Shown here: piece after piece, positions 33,869-43,604 of the stretch
Layout of the letters: each line of letters opens with the position of its first letter
Numbering within the stretch: the stretch's first letter is position 1
From: Comamonas sp. 26
Lineage (GTDB): Bacteria; Pseudomonadota; Gammaproteobacteria; Burkholderiales; Burkholderiaceae_C
Assembly: GCF_002754475.1 (NCBI RefSeq)
Contig: NZ_PEFL01000003.1
Location: 682,001 to 746,000 of the forward strand
Length of the DNA stretch: 64,000 bases
Direction of reading: 5' to 3'
Notes under the pieces: generated by a model
Databases searched by the model: none
What the model saw: only the letters and a program-made list of their open reading frames with translations
What the model was told of the DNA's origin: nothing
Translations under genes and position numbers: made by a program

Positions 33869-34651
33869 ATGATTAATTCGCTGTTCATCGCCAAGACCGG
33901 TATGGAAGCCCAGCAGACCCAGCTGGACGTCATCTCGCACAACCTGGCCAACGTTTCGACCACCGGTTACAAGCGTGCCAACGCGGTGTTTGAAGATCTG
34001 ATTTATCAAAATCTGCGCCAGGTCGGTTCGCAGACAACCGAACAAAACCAGCTGCCCACAGGCCTGCATCTGGGTCTGGGTGTGCGCACCGTGGCGACCT
34101 CGCGCAATTTTTTGCAGGGCAGTCTGCAGCAGTCCAGCAATGCGCTGGATGTGGCCATCAATGGCAACGGTTTCTTTGAAGTCAATATGCCCGACGGCAC
34201 CATTGCCTATACCCGCGATGGCTCGTTTGAGGTCGATGCGCAGGGCCAGCTGGTGACCTCCAGCGGCCTGCCTGTGGCCAATGGCATCACCATTCCTCAA
34301 GGCGCTACCAAGATTTCGATTAGTCATGACGGCGTGGTCAGTGCCACCATGCCCGGTCAGACTGCACCGCAGCAGGTTGGCAATATTGCGATGAGCCAGT
34401 TCATCAATGCAGCCGGTCTGGAGCCGCGAGGCCAGAACCTCTATGTGGAAACAGCCGCATCGGGTCAGCCCCAGCAGGGCACACCCGGTACCAACGGCCT
34501 GGGCACGATTCAGCAAGGCTATCTGGAGGCATCGAACGTGAACGTGGTGCAGGAACTGGTGACCATGATCCAGACCCAGCGTGCATACGAGATGAATTCC
34601 AAAGCCATTCAGACTTCCGACCAGATGCTGGCCAAGCTGGCACAGCTCTGA
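33869..34651 (+). CDS. flgG: Flagellar distal rod protein FlgG
   Basis: FlgG forms the distal rod, which passes through the P and L rings. The 260-residue length equals that of E. coli FlgG. The N-terminus [19 protein letters not shown] and the following [19 protein letters not shown] match the family closely, as does [20 protein letters not shown] near the end. RBS AAAGGAA lies before the ATG at 33869. Confidence 0.97.
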   Translation: MINSLFIAKTGMEAQQTQLDVISHNLANVSTTGYKRANAVFEDLIYQNLRQVGSQTTEQNQLPTGLHLGLGVRTVATSRNFLQGSLQQSSNALDVAINGNGFFEVNMPDGTIAYTRDGSFEVDAQGQLVTSSGLPVANGITIPQGATKISISHDGVVSATMPGQTAPQQVGNIAMSQFINAAGLEPRGQNLYVETAASGQPQQGTPGTNGLGTIQQGYLEASNVNVVQELVTMIQTQRAYEMNSKAIQTSDQMLAKLAQL

Positions 34652-34673
34652 TTGATCACTATGCATTAAGGAG

Positions 34674-34760
34674 CTGCTTGCGCTTGCTGTGTTTGATTTT
34701 TGAATGAAATCATTATTCAAACCCATAAAAGACAAGCGCTAGAAGCTCTGCTTTCAATAG
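34674..34760. repeat. AGCTGCTTGCGC-type repeat, split copy
   Basis: GAGCTGCTTGCGCTTG at 34672-34687 and ACAAGCGCTAGAAGCTC at 34732-34748 are the two halves of the repeat seen intact at 57625-57665. Here about 45 bases separate them. It lies between flgG and flgH. Confidence 0.45.
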
Positions 34761-34821
34761 CGTGCATCGCGCACGCCAAGGGCAAAAGGGCCAAGCACCT
34801 GACTGCCAAGGACTTGTTGCC

Positions 34822-35535
34822 ATGTTCAAAGCCACTGTTTCAAATCTCTCCACCGCAAGCGCCATCGCAATGGCATTGCTGGCGTCCGGCTGTGCTCTTT
34901 CGCCCAACGCGCCGCCGCCGGTGGATATGCCTGTGGCCACCACGCCGCCCGTGCTGCAGCCGCGCGATCAGGTCGCGCAAGCGCCTTCTGGCAGTCTGTT
35001 CAATGCCTCGCGCTATCGCCCGGCGTTTGAAGACCGGCGTGCGCGCATCGTTGGTGATCTGGTGACGGTGCAGATTGTGGAGAGCGTGACGGCGCGCCAG
35101 AATCAGGACTCTGGTGTGGCGCGCAAGAACAGTCTGGGTGCAGGGGTCTCTGCGCTGCCTTTCTTCAAAGGTGGTGCAACTCAAACGATCAAAGACAGCC
35201 TCAATGCAGAGCTGAGCAGCGATGCAAGCTTTAGCGGAAAAGGCTCTACCAGCAACGTCAATACCTTCAGCGGCACCATCAGCACCACGGTGGTCGATGT
35301 GTTGCCCAACGGCCATCTGGTCGTTGCGGGTGAGAAACAAGTGGGCGTGAACCAGAACGTGGATGTACTGCGCTTTACGGGCACGGTGGACCCGCGCTCG
35401 CTGCGCCCTGGCAGCATGGTTGCATCCAATCAGGTGGCCAACGTTCGGGTGGAATCACGCGGGCGTGGACAGGGTAGTGAAGCCCAGTCAATTGGCTGGT
35501 TGTCACGGTTCTTTTTGAACGTTATGCCGTTCTGA
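34822..35535 (+). CDS. flgH: Flagellar L-ring lipoprotein FlgH
   Basis: The 237-residue protein is a lipoprotein: the N-terminal hydrophobic stretch ends in LLASGCAL, a good lipobox, with the cysteine at residue 24. FlgH makes the L ring in the outer membrane. SLFNASRYRPAFEDRRARIVGDLVTVQI and the C-terminal GSMVASNQVANVRVESRG are family hallmarks. The ATG at 34822 follows CAAGGACTTGTTGC; the longer frame from 34762 would hide the signal sequence. The 170-base gap after flgG contains a split dispersed repeat. Confidence 0.95.
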   Translation: MFKATVSNLSTASAIAMALLASGCALSPNAPPPVDMPVATTPPVLQPRDQVAQAPSGSLFNASRYRPAFEDRRARIVGDLVTVQIVESVTARQNQDSGVARKNSLGAGVSALPFFKGGATQTIKDSLNAELSSDASFSGKGSTSNVNTFSGTISTTVVDVLPNGHLVVAGEKQVGVNQNVDVLRFTGTVDPRSLRPGSMVASNQVANVRVESRGRGQGSEAQSIGWLSRFFLNVMPF

Positions 35536-35546
35536 TTCTTCCGAGA

Positions 35547-36704
35547 ATGGGCGGTATGAAAGTACTGTCCACGCTCCTGTCACTGCGCTCGGCACGCACT
35601 ACCCTGATGGTGGTTGCCGTCCTGGGTGCTTGCGGGCTCACCCTGCCTGCACATGCCACACGCATCAAAGAGGTTGCAGCCATCCAGGGCGTGCGCAGCA
35701 ACCAGTTGACGGGCTATGGCTTGGTCGTTGGCCTTGATGGCACGGGCGATCAGACCACGCAGATGCCCTATACCAAGCAGGCGCTGGCTAACTATCTTGA
35801 ACAAATGGGCATCTCGCTGCCCGCTTCAGGCAACGCTGCGCAGCTGCAGCTGAAGAACGTTGCCGCGGTCATCATCACCGGCGAGTTGCCTGCCTTTGCC
35901 CAGCCGGGCCAGTCCATCGACATCAATGTTTCATCCATGGGCAATGCCAAGTCGCTCAAGGGCGGCACCTTGGTTGCCACGCCACTGCGTGGTGCGGATG
36001 GTGAGATTTACGCGCTGGCACAGGGCAATGTGGTGGTCGGCGGCGCAGGCGCTGCAGCCGGAGGTTCCAAGGTTCAGGTCAATCACCTGAGTGCGGGTCG
36101 CGTGCCAAGGGGCGCGCAGGTCGAGCGTTCGGTACCTAGCCCCATCAATGAAGGCAACAGCATCACGTTGGGGCTCAATCAAACGGATTTCCAGACGGCT
36201 GACAAGGTGGTCCGCGCCATTAATCAGCGCATGGGATCGGGCACCGCTACGGCGCTGGATGGACGCACGGTGCAGGTCAATGCGCCGGCAGACCCCGGTT
36301 CGCGCGTGCGCATGATTGCCGAAATTCAGGAAATGCCCATCGAGGTATCGAAGCCTGCGGCCAAGGTCGTCATCAATGCGCGCACCGGCTCCATCGTGCT
36401 CAATCAAGCGGTGACACTGGGCCCCTGCGCCATTGCGCACGGCAATCTGTCCATCACCATCAGCACCACACCGGTTATCAGCCAGCCTGCACCGTTCTCG
36501 CAAGGGCAGACTGTGGTGGCGCAGAGGTCTGATATTCAGGTCAAGCAAGAGCCTGGCCAAGTTATCAACATGCCTAACTCGCCCCAGTTGACGGATGTGG
36601 TGCGGGCGCTGAATTCTCTGGGCGCTACGCCCCAGGATTTGCTGGCAATCTTGCAGGCCATCAAGGCTGCAGGTGCCATGGATGCCGAGCTGGAGGTGAT
36701 ATGA
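35547..36704 (+). CDS. flgI: Flagellar P-ring protein FlgI
   Basis: FlgI polymerises around the rod as the P ring in the peptidoglycan layer. The 385-residue precursor has a signal peptide (cleavage near PAHA-TR). The mature start IKEVAAIQGVRSNQLTGYGL and LVVGLDGTGDQTTQMP are strongly conserved. It ends with TPQDLLAILQAIKAAGAM and DAELEVI. An alternative ATG at 35556 (MKVLSTLL) has a better-placed GGGCGG and may be the real start, changing only the signal peptide. The gene overlaps flgJ by four bases. Confidence 0.95.
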   Translation: MGGMKVLSTLLSLRSARTTLMVVAVLGACGLTLPAHATRIKEVAAIQGVRSNQLTGYGLVVGLDGTGDQTTQMPYTKQALANYLEQMGISLPASGNAAQLQLKNVAAVIITGELPAFAQPGQSIDINVSSMGNAKSLKGGTLVATPLRGADGEIYALAQGNVVVGGAGAAAGGSKVQVNHLSAGRVPRGAQVERSVPSPINEGNSITLGLNQTDFQTADKVVRAINQRMGSGTATALDGRTVQVNAPADPGSRVRMIAEIQEMPIEVSKPAAKVVINARTGSIVLNQAVTLGPCAIAHGNLSITISTTPVISQPAPFSQGQTVVAQRSDIQVKQEPGQVINMPNSPQLTDVVRALNSLGATPQDLLAILQAIKAAGAMDAELEVI

Positions 36705-37747
36705 GCACGTCTTTATCTCAATCCTCATCTTTGGCTGCGAATAATGCGCTGGCCGTTGATGCACGCTCGCTCAATGCTCTTAAAACTGCAGCAGGCGAGA
36801 ACAACCCGCAGGCGGTGCGCGAGACGGCCAAGCAGCTTGAATCGCTGTTCATGCGCGAGATGATCAAGAGCATGCGCGAGGCGACCATGAAGTCCGGCTT
36901 GCTTGATAGCGCGCAGGGCAATCTCAGCACCGACCTGCTCGATCAGCAGCTTTCCGTGGCCATGGCCGGCCAGCCCGGTGGGCTGACGGACGCGATCAGC
37001 AAACAGCTGGCACGCACCATGGGTGTAGAGGCGGCGGATGATGCGGAAATCGCTGTCCCCTCGACCCTGAGCATGAGTCGCAGTGCCTGGCGCAATGTGG
37101 GCAGCAACGGCGCATGGAGCGGTAGCCGTGCACAGGCCACGCAGTCCGTGAACGCCTATGCACCAGCGCCCAAGGGGCGCGATAACTTTGTGACGGCGCA
37201 CAACAGCGCCGCGCAGCGCATTGCCAGTGAAAGCGGCATTCCTGCCCATTACATGATTGGTCAGGCCGGACATGAAACCGGCTGGGGCAAGAGCGAAATC
37301 CGCAACAAGGATGGCAGCAACTCCTTCAACCTGTTTGGCATCAAGGCCGGGGGCAGCTGGACGGGCAAGGTGGCCGAGGTCACGACTACCGAATACATCA
37401 ACGGTGCGCCCAAAAAGATCACGGCCAAGTTTCGCGCCTATGACTCGTTTGAAGAGTCGTTCCGTGACTACGCACGCCTGATCGGCAGCAGCCCGCGCTA
37501 TGAAAAAGCCATGGCCCAGACGGGCTCTGCACAGGCTTACGCCAGCGAGCTGCAAAAAGCCGGCTACGCCACCGACCCGGCTTACGCACAAAAGCTCAGC
37601 CGCGCCATTCAGAGCGTGCAGCAGGTCAATGTCGCTGCAGCCAATAGCAATGTGAACAGCGCTGCCCAAGTTGCCAGCCGCAGTAGCGTCGGCATTGGTG
37701 GCAATCGCGCTGCTCCGATCAACAAGATCAACGAGAACCAGTCATGA
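36701..37747 (+). CDS. flgJ: Flagellar rod-cap and peptidoglycan hydrolase FlgJ
   Basis: The 348-residue FlgJ has two parts. The N-terminal rod-scaffold domain includes QLESLFMREMIKSMREATM near residue 46 and LSTDLLDQQLSVAMAG near residue 75. The C-terminal glucosaminidase domain (about residues 155-300) includes IASESGIPAHYMIGQAGHETG, with the likely catalytic glutamate, SNSFNLFGIKAG and YDSFEESFRDYARLI. It opens the peptidoglycan for the rod. It overlaps flgI and flgK by four bases each, so translation is coupled. Confidence 0.95.
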   Translation: MSTSLSQSSSLAANNALAVDARSLNALKTAAGENNPQAVRETAKQLESLFMREMIKSMREATMKSGLLDSAQGNLSTDLLDQQLSVAMAGQPGGLTDAISKQLARTMGVEAADDAEIAVPSTLSMSRSAWRNVGSNGAWSGSRAQATQSVNAYAPAPKGRDNFVTAHNSAAQRIASESGIPAHYMIGQAGHETGWGKSEIRNKDGSNSFNLFGIKAGGSWTGKVAEVTTTEYINGAPKKITAKFRAYDSFEESFRDYARLIGSSPRYEKAMAQTGSAQAYASELQKAGYATDPAYAQKLSRAIQSVQQVNVAAANSNVNSAAQVASRSSVGIGGNRAAPINKINENQS

Positions 37748-39687
37748 GTCTTCTGAATGTGGGCGCGCGCGCCCTGATGGCCAACCAGCTTGCCCTGCAG
37801 ACAGCAGGAAACAATATTGCCAACGTCAATACCGCAGGCTACTCGCGTCAGACGGTGGCGTTTCAGACAGCGGTCGGCCAAAACATGGGCAATGGCTATA
37901 TCGGCAATGGTGCCGATATAGCCACCGTCATGCGCAACTTCAGCGAGCTGCTGAATCGTCAGGCCACGGCTGCCAAGGCGGTAGGCGCTGCTGATACGGC
38001 TCGTTCGCAGTCGCTTAACCAGCTGCAGGAAGTGTTCTCAGGCGGTAGCAATGGTCTGGGCGCAGCGATTAACGGCATGATGAATGCGTTCGCCGATGTG
38101 AGCAGCGCCCCCACCGATTCATCGGCGCGCCAGGTCGTGCTGACACGAATGAACGAGCTGGCCGCACGCTTTCGCTCGGCATCAGCCCAGCTCGATGAGA
38201 TGGACTACAGCACGCGCCAGCAGATGAGCAATGACGTGAATGTGGTCAACAGCCTGTCCGAGCAGGTGGCGACCCTGAACGGGCAGATAAGTCGTGCCAT
38301 GGCCACAGGCCACACGCCCAACGATTTGCTGGATCAGCGTGACCAGTTGGTGCGCGATATCAACAAATATGTGCAGACCTCGCAGGTCGACGGGGGCGAT
38401 GGCTCCATCAGCCTGTTTGTGGGCGGCAGCCAGCCGCTGGTGCTGGGGCTGGATTCCGCCAAGCTCAGCATGCAGGAGTCGACCCAGTACCCGGGCAGCG
38501 GCAAGATGAGCCTGTACTTTCAGCAGCAGGGCGGCCAGCCGGTAGAGCTGACGCCTGCCATGACCGGTGGCGGTGAAATTTCGGGTCTGCTGCAGTTTCA
38601 GAACAACGATCTGGCCGAGGGCCGCAACCTGCTGGGCCGCATGGCGATTGCCATTGGCGATACGCTCAATACGCAAAATCAGCTGGGTTTGACCTTGTCT
38701 GGAAAGCCGGGTGGGGCGCTGTTCAATATTCCGATGACGACGACGGGTGCCACCACGGGTGCTCAGTGGGAGCAGCCCAATACGCCCACGGTCACGGTCA
38801 AGGACTCTAGCCAGCTCAAGGCGTCTGATTACAAAATCGCGTTTGGTGCCGATGCGCCCAAGGGTCAGGTCGTAAGACTGTCCGATGGACAGTCCACTGC
38901 CTTCAACGATCTGGCTGACCTCAAGAGCAAGAGCATTGATGGTTTGCAGTTTGACCTCAAAAATGAAGGTCTGGCTGGTCAGTCCGTGCTGTTCAGCCCC
39001 GTGGCAAAGGCTGCGCATGATATTCAGTCGGTGGTGCACTCCGGCAATGATCTGGCCGCGGCCAACCCCGTGTCGGCCAAGATCAATTCGCTGGGGGATG
39101 CAGCATTGCGCATGTCCAGCCTGACGGTGGAAAAAGGCTTTTCAGGCGCTCTGCCGACAGGCACGACCCTGTCTTTCTCTGCTGGTGCCAATGGCTCGGT
39201 CACTTACACCATCAGTCCAGCACCGACAGGTGTGGCGGCCACTGGCACTTATGTGTCGGGTCAGGCGATTGCGCTGGCACCGGGTCTCAAGGTCACGCTT
39301 AGCGGAACCCCGGCTATCGACGGCTCCAGCAGCGACAGCGTGAGTTTTGCGCCCAATACCTTCTACAGCTCGGACACCGGCAACGCCAGCTCCTTCCTGT
39401 CCTTGCGCGATGTCGTGATTTTTGATGGTGCCACGACGCTCAGTGATGGCTTCTCGACCACCATGGCGCAGATTGGTACGCGCACACAAAGCGCGGCCTA
39501 TGCCGCCAAGTTGTCGGAAACCATTGCCAAGAATCTGGAAAGTGACCGAACAGCGGTATCGGGCGTCAATCTCGATGAAGAGGCCGCCAAGCTGCTGCAG
39601 TTTCAGCAGGCCTATCAGGCCTCGGCCAAGATGCTGCAGGTGGCCCAGGGCATTTTTGACAGCGTGATTCAGGCCGTTGGCCGTTAA
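37744..39687 (+). CDS. flgK: Flagellar hook-associated protein 1, FlgK
   Basis: FlgK forms the first junction between hook and filament. The 647-residue length fits. The N-terminus (SLLNVGARALMANQLALQTA, then NNIANVNTAGYSRQTV) and the C-terminal DEEAAKLLQFQQAYQASAKM are characteristic. The middle part is variable. It starts within the last codons of flgJ and is followed after 23 bases by flgL. FlgN, encoded at 28469, should be its chaperone. Confidence 0.95.
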   Translation: MSLLNVGARALMANQLALQTAGNNIANVNTAGYSRQTVAFQTAVGQNMGNGYIGNGADIATVMRNFSELLNRQATAAKAVGAADTARSQSLNQLQEVFSGGSNGLGAAINGMMNAFADVSSAPTDSSARQVVLTRMNELAARFRSASAQLDEMDYSTRQQMSNDVNVVNSLSEQVATLNGQISRAMATGHTPNDLLDQRDQLVRDINKYVQTSQVDGGDGSISLFVGGSQPLVLGLDSAKLSMQESTQYPGSGKMSLYFQQQGGQPVELTPAMTGGGEISGLLQFQNNDLAEGRNLLGRMAIAIGDTLNTQNQLGLTLSGKPGGALFNIPMTTTGATTGAQWEQPNTPTVTVKDSSQLKASDYKIAFGADAPKGQVVRLSDGQSTAFNDLADLKSKSIDGLQFDLKNEGLAGQSVLFSPVAKAAHDIQSVVHSGNDLAAANPVSAKINSLGDAALRMSSLTVEKGFSGALPTGTTLSFSAGANGSVTYTISPAPTGVAATGTYVSGQAIALAPGLKVTLSGTPAIDGSSSDSVSFAPNTFYSSDTGNASSFLSLRDVVIFDGATTLSDGFSTTMAQIGTRTQSAAYAAKLSETIAKNLESDRTAVSGVNLDEEAAKLLQFQQAYQASAKMLQVAQGIFDSVIQAVGR

Positions 39688-39710
39688 CCCATGACCACTG
39701 GAGAACAGGC

Positions 39711-40913
39711 ATGAGCATTAACCGCATTGGCACGGCCAATATGTATGACAGCACCATCAGCAACCTGGGCTCGCGTCAAAGCAGTCTGGTCGATCTGATG
39801 GAAAAGACAACGGCTGGCAAGCGCGTGCTGCGCGCCAGCGATGACCCTGTTGCAGCAGCACAGGCTGAGCGTGCGCGCACCCGCATCACCCGCTCTGAAA
39901 ACGAGCAGCGCGTGCTGGGTTCCCAGCGTGACGTGATTGCTCAGGGCGAATCTGAGCTGGGCAAGGCCCATGGTGCCTTGCAGGACTTTCGGGATCTGCT
40001 GCTTCAGGCCGGTAACGGCTCTTACGATCAGGTGGCCCGTGATGCGCTGGTGCAGCAGATGGAAAGCCTGCGCGATCAGATTCTGGGCTACGCCAACGCC
40101 AAGGACTCCAATGGGTTGCCCATCTTCCGTGGGCTGGGCAGCTCCGATACACCTTTGCAAAGCGTTCCACCGGGCGCACAAAGCTCGCTCAACCCCGGAC
40201 AGAACACCGGCAGTGACAATGGCCTTCCTATTTCGCTGGACGGCCATGCTGTATGGCTCAACGTACCTACGGGTAACGGCGTTTTTGAAGTCGGTAGCGG
40301 CGCATCCAACGCTGGCAAGGCCTGGGCGGATGCGGGATCGATCACCGACCCAAGCAAGGTGACGGGCGACAGCTATACGCTGGTGTTCACCAAGGATCCC
40401 ACGTCTGGAGCGGTCAGCTATGTGATCAATTCCAGCGCTGGTACGTCCACACCTTCGGCCGCCTACAAAGCGGGTGAGGCGATCACCATCAATGGTCAGC
40501 AAATCGTTCTCAAGGGCGAGCCCGCCAATGGCGACAGCTTCACCATGGCACCCAGCAAGCGCACCGATATCTTCACGGTGCTTGATCAGGCTATCAGCAC
40601 AGTCAAGAGCGGTACCAACGGATCTGCAGCGCTGCAGCAGGGTCTGGGGCGCGCCATGAGCGAGCTGGACTCTGGCATGAACCGCGTGCAGGCTGTTCGC
40701 AGCTATGCGGGCGATCAGCTCAAGCGTGCGGATCGACTTGAGTCGGACATGAAAGATCAGGCGCTGACGCAAGAAGGAGCACGCTCACGTGCAGAAGATA
40801 TCGATATGATCACTGCGCTGTCGGATGTGGAGACGCAAAAGGTGGGCCTGCAAGCCGCCTTGCAGTCTTATGCGCAGATGCAGAAGCTCTCTCTTTTCAA
40901 CTACATCAGCTGA
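39711..40913 (+). CDS. flgL: Flagellar hook-associated protein 3, FlgL
   Basis: FlgL is the second junction protein and is flagellin-like. The 400-residue protein starts MSINRIGTANMYDSTISNL, followed by the conserved LMEKTTAGKRVLRASDDPVAA. The C-terminus ITALSDVETQKVGLQAALQ, then QKLSLFNYI, is typical of the family. It is the last gene of the flg unit. RBS GGAGAACAGGC lies before the ATG at 39711. Confidence 0.95.
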   Translation: MSINRIGTANMYDSTISNLGSRQSSLVDLMEKTTAGKRVLRASDDPVAAAQAERARTRITRSENEQRVLGSQRDVIAQGESELGKAHGALQDFRDLLLQAGNGSYDQVARDALVQQMESLRDQILGYANAKDSNGLPIFRGLGSSDTPLQSVPPGAQSSLNPGQNTGSDNGLPISLDGHAVWLNVPTGNGVFEVGSGASNAGKAWADAGSITDPSKVTGDSYTLVFTKDPTSGAVSYVINSSAGTSTPSAAYKAGEAITINGQQIVLKGEPANGDSFTMAPSKRTDIFTVLDQAISTVKSGTNGSAALQQGLGRAMSELDSGMNRVQAVRSYAGDQLKRADRLESDMKDQALTQEGARSRAEDIDMITALSDVETQKVGLQAALQSYAQMQKLSLFNYIS

Positions 40914-40968
40914 TCGCGGCGGGCCTGGCCCGTCTTGATGGCTTGCATGTCACCAGCCCACGCGTTTC

Positions 40969-42252
40969 ATGGTCCAGTCTGCTCTCAGTTCTTTGACACT
41001 TGGCTACCGGCCGCTCTGGGGTCGTGCGCGGCGTCTGGCGGGGATTCAGCTTTATGTGCATGAAGACCCCGGCACCAGCGCCGATCTGGCGCACTTTCTG
41101 CGCAGCGTGGATGAAATCTGGAGCCGGCAAGCGCCGCCGCTGCTGATATCGCCTCAGTCCCGCCAAGTTTTGTGCAATCTGCTCGAGCATGCGCCGCAGG
41201 GCAGTCCGTGGATTGAGGTGCGCGGCGACTGGCTGGCGCAAGATGAAGGCATTTACGCGTTGGTGCAAAAAGCCAAGGCCCGTGGGCTGATGCTGGTCTG
41301 GGCTGGCGGTCTGGCCGATGTGCCCGATGCCGATGCCGCCCGCTGTTTTGCCAGCAGCTTGCTGAGCCTGCCGCCTGAGGGTGCCAGCGGCATTGCCAAT
41401 AGCGTGAGAGAAGCTTCTGCCCAGGCATCGCTGCCCGTCAAAACTGCAGACAAGCCACAAGCGGCTCCATTTTTTGCGAGCCCGCCGCTGAATCTGCTCA
41501 ATGGGCAGATGTATGAGGGGCTGCAGAGTCTGGCGCTGGCGCAAGCCTGCCTTGATGACTATGAAGCCGCTGCCGTGGCGGGCTGGCCTGTGGCTGACAC
41601 CATGCAGGCCTATCGCCTGCAGCAGCCCCAGCCGTCGCGCGATGCGCTGTTCAGGCTGATGAAAGCCATCGACAAAGAGCAGTCGCTTGATGTGATGGAA
41701 GAAATTCTGGGCTCAGACCCGGTGCTGGCCTATCGTTTTTTGCTCTATACCAACTCGGCCGCTCTGGGCCTGCGCCGCGGCGTGGATTCGCTGCGCCGTG
41801 GGCTGGTCATGCTGGGACTGGGCACACTGGAGCGCTGGCTGGCAGACCAGTTGCCCCATGCCTGTGTGGAGCAAGACCTGGTGCCGCTGCGCACCCAGGT
41901 GGTGCTGCGCGCCAAGCTGGCCGAGGAGCTGATTGAAGCCGGGGTGAGTCTGGACCTGCAGCGTGAGATGTATCTGTGCAGCCTGTTCTCGCAGCTGGAT
42001 TTGATGCTGCACGAGCCGGTTGCCAACATCCTGCGCCGCACGCCGCTGAACGAGCGCATTTTTGATGCCATCGTCACGCGCTCCGGCCCTTATGCCGCCG
42101 TGCTGCAGATGAGTCAGGCGCTGGAAGGGCGCGACCCGGCCCCCATTCGCCAGTTGCGCGAGCAAGAAGGCTGGGAGGCTGAAGACCTCAATCGCATGCT
42201 GCTGCGCATGCTCAGCGCGCTGAAGCTGGGCATGCCCCAACTTCAGTCTTAA
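40969..42252 (+). CDS. HDOD-domain signalling protein with degenerate N-terminal EAL-like region
   Basis: The 427-residue protein looks like the YuxH/CdgJ-type architecture: an EAL-like N-terminal half (about residues 1-200) and an HDOD C-terminal half (about 215-420). The catalytic EAL and metal-site motifs of cyclic-di-GMP phosphodiesterases are not recognisable, so that half is probably non-enzymatic. The HDOD part shows DPVLAYRFLLYTNSAALGLRR and IDSLRRGLVMLGLGTLE-type helices (here VDSLRRGLVMLGLGTLERWL). Proteins of this type modulate motility or second-messenger signalling. Its place between flgL and flhB supports a motility role, but none is proven. It is 55 bases after flgL. Confidence 0.7.
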   Translation: MVQSALSSLTLGYRPLWGRARRLAGIQLYVHEDPGTSADLAHFLRSVDEIWSRQAPPLLISPQSRQVLCNLLEHAPQGSPWIEVRGDWLAQDEGIYALVQKAKARGLMLVWAGGLADVPDADAARCFASSLLSLPPEGASGIANSVREASAQASLPVKTADKPQAAPFFASPPLNLLNGQMYEGLQSLALAQACLDDYEAAAVAGWPVADTMQAYRLQQPQPSRDALFRLMKAIDKEQSLDVMEEILGSDPVLAYRFLLYTNSAALGLRRGVDSLRRGLVMLGLGTLERWLADQLPHACVEQDLVPLRTQVVLRAKLAEELIEAGVSLDLQREMYLCSLFSQLDLMLHEPVANILRRTPLNERIFDAIVTRSGPYAAVLQMSQALEGRDPAPIRQLREQEGWEAEDLNRMLLRMLSALKLGMPQLQS

Positions 42253-42270
42253 GAAAATTTTGTATAAAAG

Positions 42271-42337
42271 AAGGCTCTAGCCTTTAAGAATAAAGCGCAA
42301 GCAGCTATCAAAAACGATAGCTCCGCTTGCGCTTTAG
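42271..42337. repeat. AGCTGCTTGCGC-type repeat with terminator-like hairpin
   Basis: GGCTCTAGCCTTTAAG followed by AAAGCGCAAGCAGCTATC is a good copy of the family. Its second half is re-used in a hairpin: AAAGCGCAAGC at 42292-42302 pairs with GCTTGCGCTTT at 42325-42335, and GCTATC (42304-42309) pairs with GATAGC (42316-42321). It may end transcription after the HDOD gene. The rest of the gap to flhB shows nothing else. Confidence 0.6.
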
Positions 42338-42428
42338 TCGCGCATAAACAGGGCTTGGCTGCCGCTTATCCGCGCATTGCACGGGCGCCAGATTCGGACA
42401 ATCTGGCTATCCCATCCGTCCGTGCGCC

Positions 42429-43604
42429 ATGTCCGAATCCCAAGACAAAAATCTACCCGCTACCGAGCGCAAGCTGCAGAAAACGCGAGAAGACGGTCAG
42501 GGTGCGCGTTCGCGCGATCTCTCGCATCTGGCGATTCTGGGTACTGGTGCATTGCTGATGCTGATGGGCACGCAGCCCCTGATCAATTACATGCGCGAAG
42601 CCGTGGCCAAGCAACTGGTGTTCAACGCCGCAGCGGCGAAGACGCCCGCCATGATGCTGGAGCGTATGCAGCCCATGCTGCTGCTGGGCCTGAGCGTGGC
42701 TGTGATTTTTGCGCTGGTGACCACCGGCGCATCGGTGCTGTCGGGTGTGGCCGCAGGCGGCTGGATCTTCAGCTTCAAGCCCATCGAGCCTAAATTCAGC
42801 AAGCTCAGCCCCTTGTCGGGCCTCAAAAATCTGTTTTCCAAGCAGCAGATGACCACCGTGGTCAAGATGGTGCTGATGACCATTGTTCTGAGCTTTGTGG
42901 CCTGGAAGTACATGAGCGCGAACATTGCCGAAATTGCGTCGGTATCGGCCCAGCCATCGCCCATGGCACTGTCCATGGTGGGCTCCTGGCTCAGCACCGG
43001 CGTCACGCTGCTGCTGGTCGTGGTGCTGCTTGTGGCGGTGATTGACGTGCCGCTGCAGGCCTTTCTGTTCAAGTCGCGTCTGAAGATGAGCCATGAGGAA
43101 GTCAAGCAGGAACACAAGGAATCTGACGGCAACCCTCAGCTCAAGGGCAAGCTGCGCCAGAAGCAGCGCGAGATTGCCGATCGCGCCAGTGTTTCCGCCG
43201 TGCCTCGTGCTGACTTTGTGGTCACCAACCCCACGCACTACGCCGTAGCGCTGCGCTATGACGACGCCACCATGGCCGCACCGCAGGTGATTGCCAAGGG
43301 CACAGATCTGGTGGCGCTCAAGATTCGTGAAATTGCGGGCACGCACAAGATTCCCGTGCTGGAGTCGCCCATGCTGGCGCGTGCGCTCTATGCCCATGCC
43401 GATCTGGATCAGGCCATTCCCTCCGGTCTCTACACGGCGGTGGCGCAAGTGCTGGCCTATGTCTATCGCCTCAAGGCCGCATTGAGCGGCCAAGGCCCCA
43501 TGCCTGAAGAGTTGGGCGAGCCCCCGGTGCCGGTGGAGCTGGATCCGCAGCGCGGTCGAACCCAGTCCGCAGATGCGGCTGCGCAGCAAGAAGGTAATGT
43601 GTGA
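42429..43604 (+). CDS. flhB: Flagellar type III export protein FlhB
   Basis: FlhB is the substrate-specificity switch of the flagellar export gate. The 391-residue protein has four membrane helices in the first 210 residues and a cytoplasmic domain with the self-cleavage motif NPTH starting at N267 (DFVVTNPTHYAVALRYD). The N-terminal KNLPATERKLQKTREDGQ is typical. The last 30 residues are proline- and alanine-rich and variable. The stop codon overlaps the start of flhA by one base (TGATG). Confidence 0.96.
   Translation: MSESQDKNLPATERKLQKTREDGQGARSRDLSHLAILGTGALLMLMGTQPLINYMREAVAKQLVFNAAAAKTPAMMLERMQPMLLLGLSVAVIFALVTTGASVLSGVAAGGWIFSFKPIEPKFSKLSPLSGLKNLFSKQQMTTVVKMVLMTIVLSFVAWKYMSANIAEIASVSAQPSPMALSMVGSWLSTGVTLLLVVVLLVAVIDVPLQAFLFKSRLKMSHEEVKQEHKESDGNPQLKGKLRQKQREIADRASVSAVPRADFVVTNPTHYAVALRYDDATMAAPQVIAKGTDLVALKIREIAGTHKIPVLESPMLARALYAHADLDQAIPSGLYTAVAQVLAYVYRLKAALSGQGPMPEELGEPPVPVELDPQRGRTQSADAAAQQEGNV

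Noticed and set aside
33515..34735. Minus-strand open frame of 406 codons opposite flgF-flgG
   Set aside because: It spans two intact flagellar genes on the other strand and looks like a codon-structure artefact.
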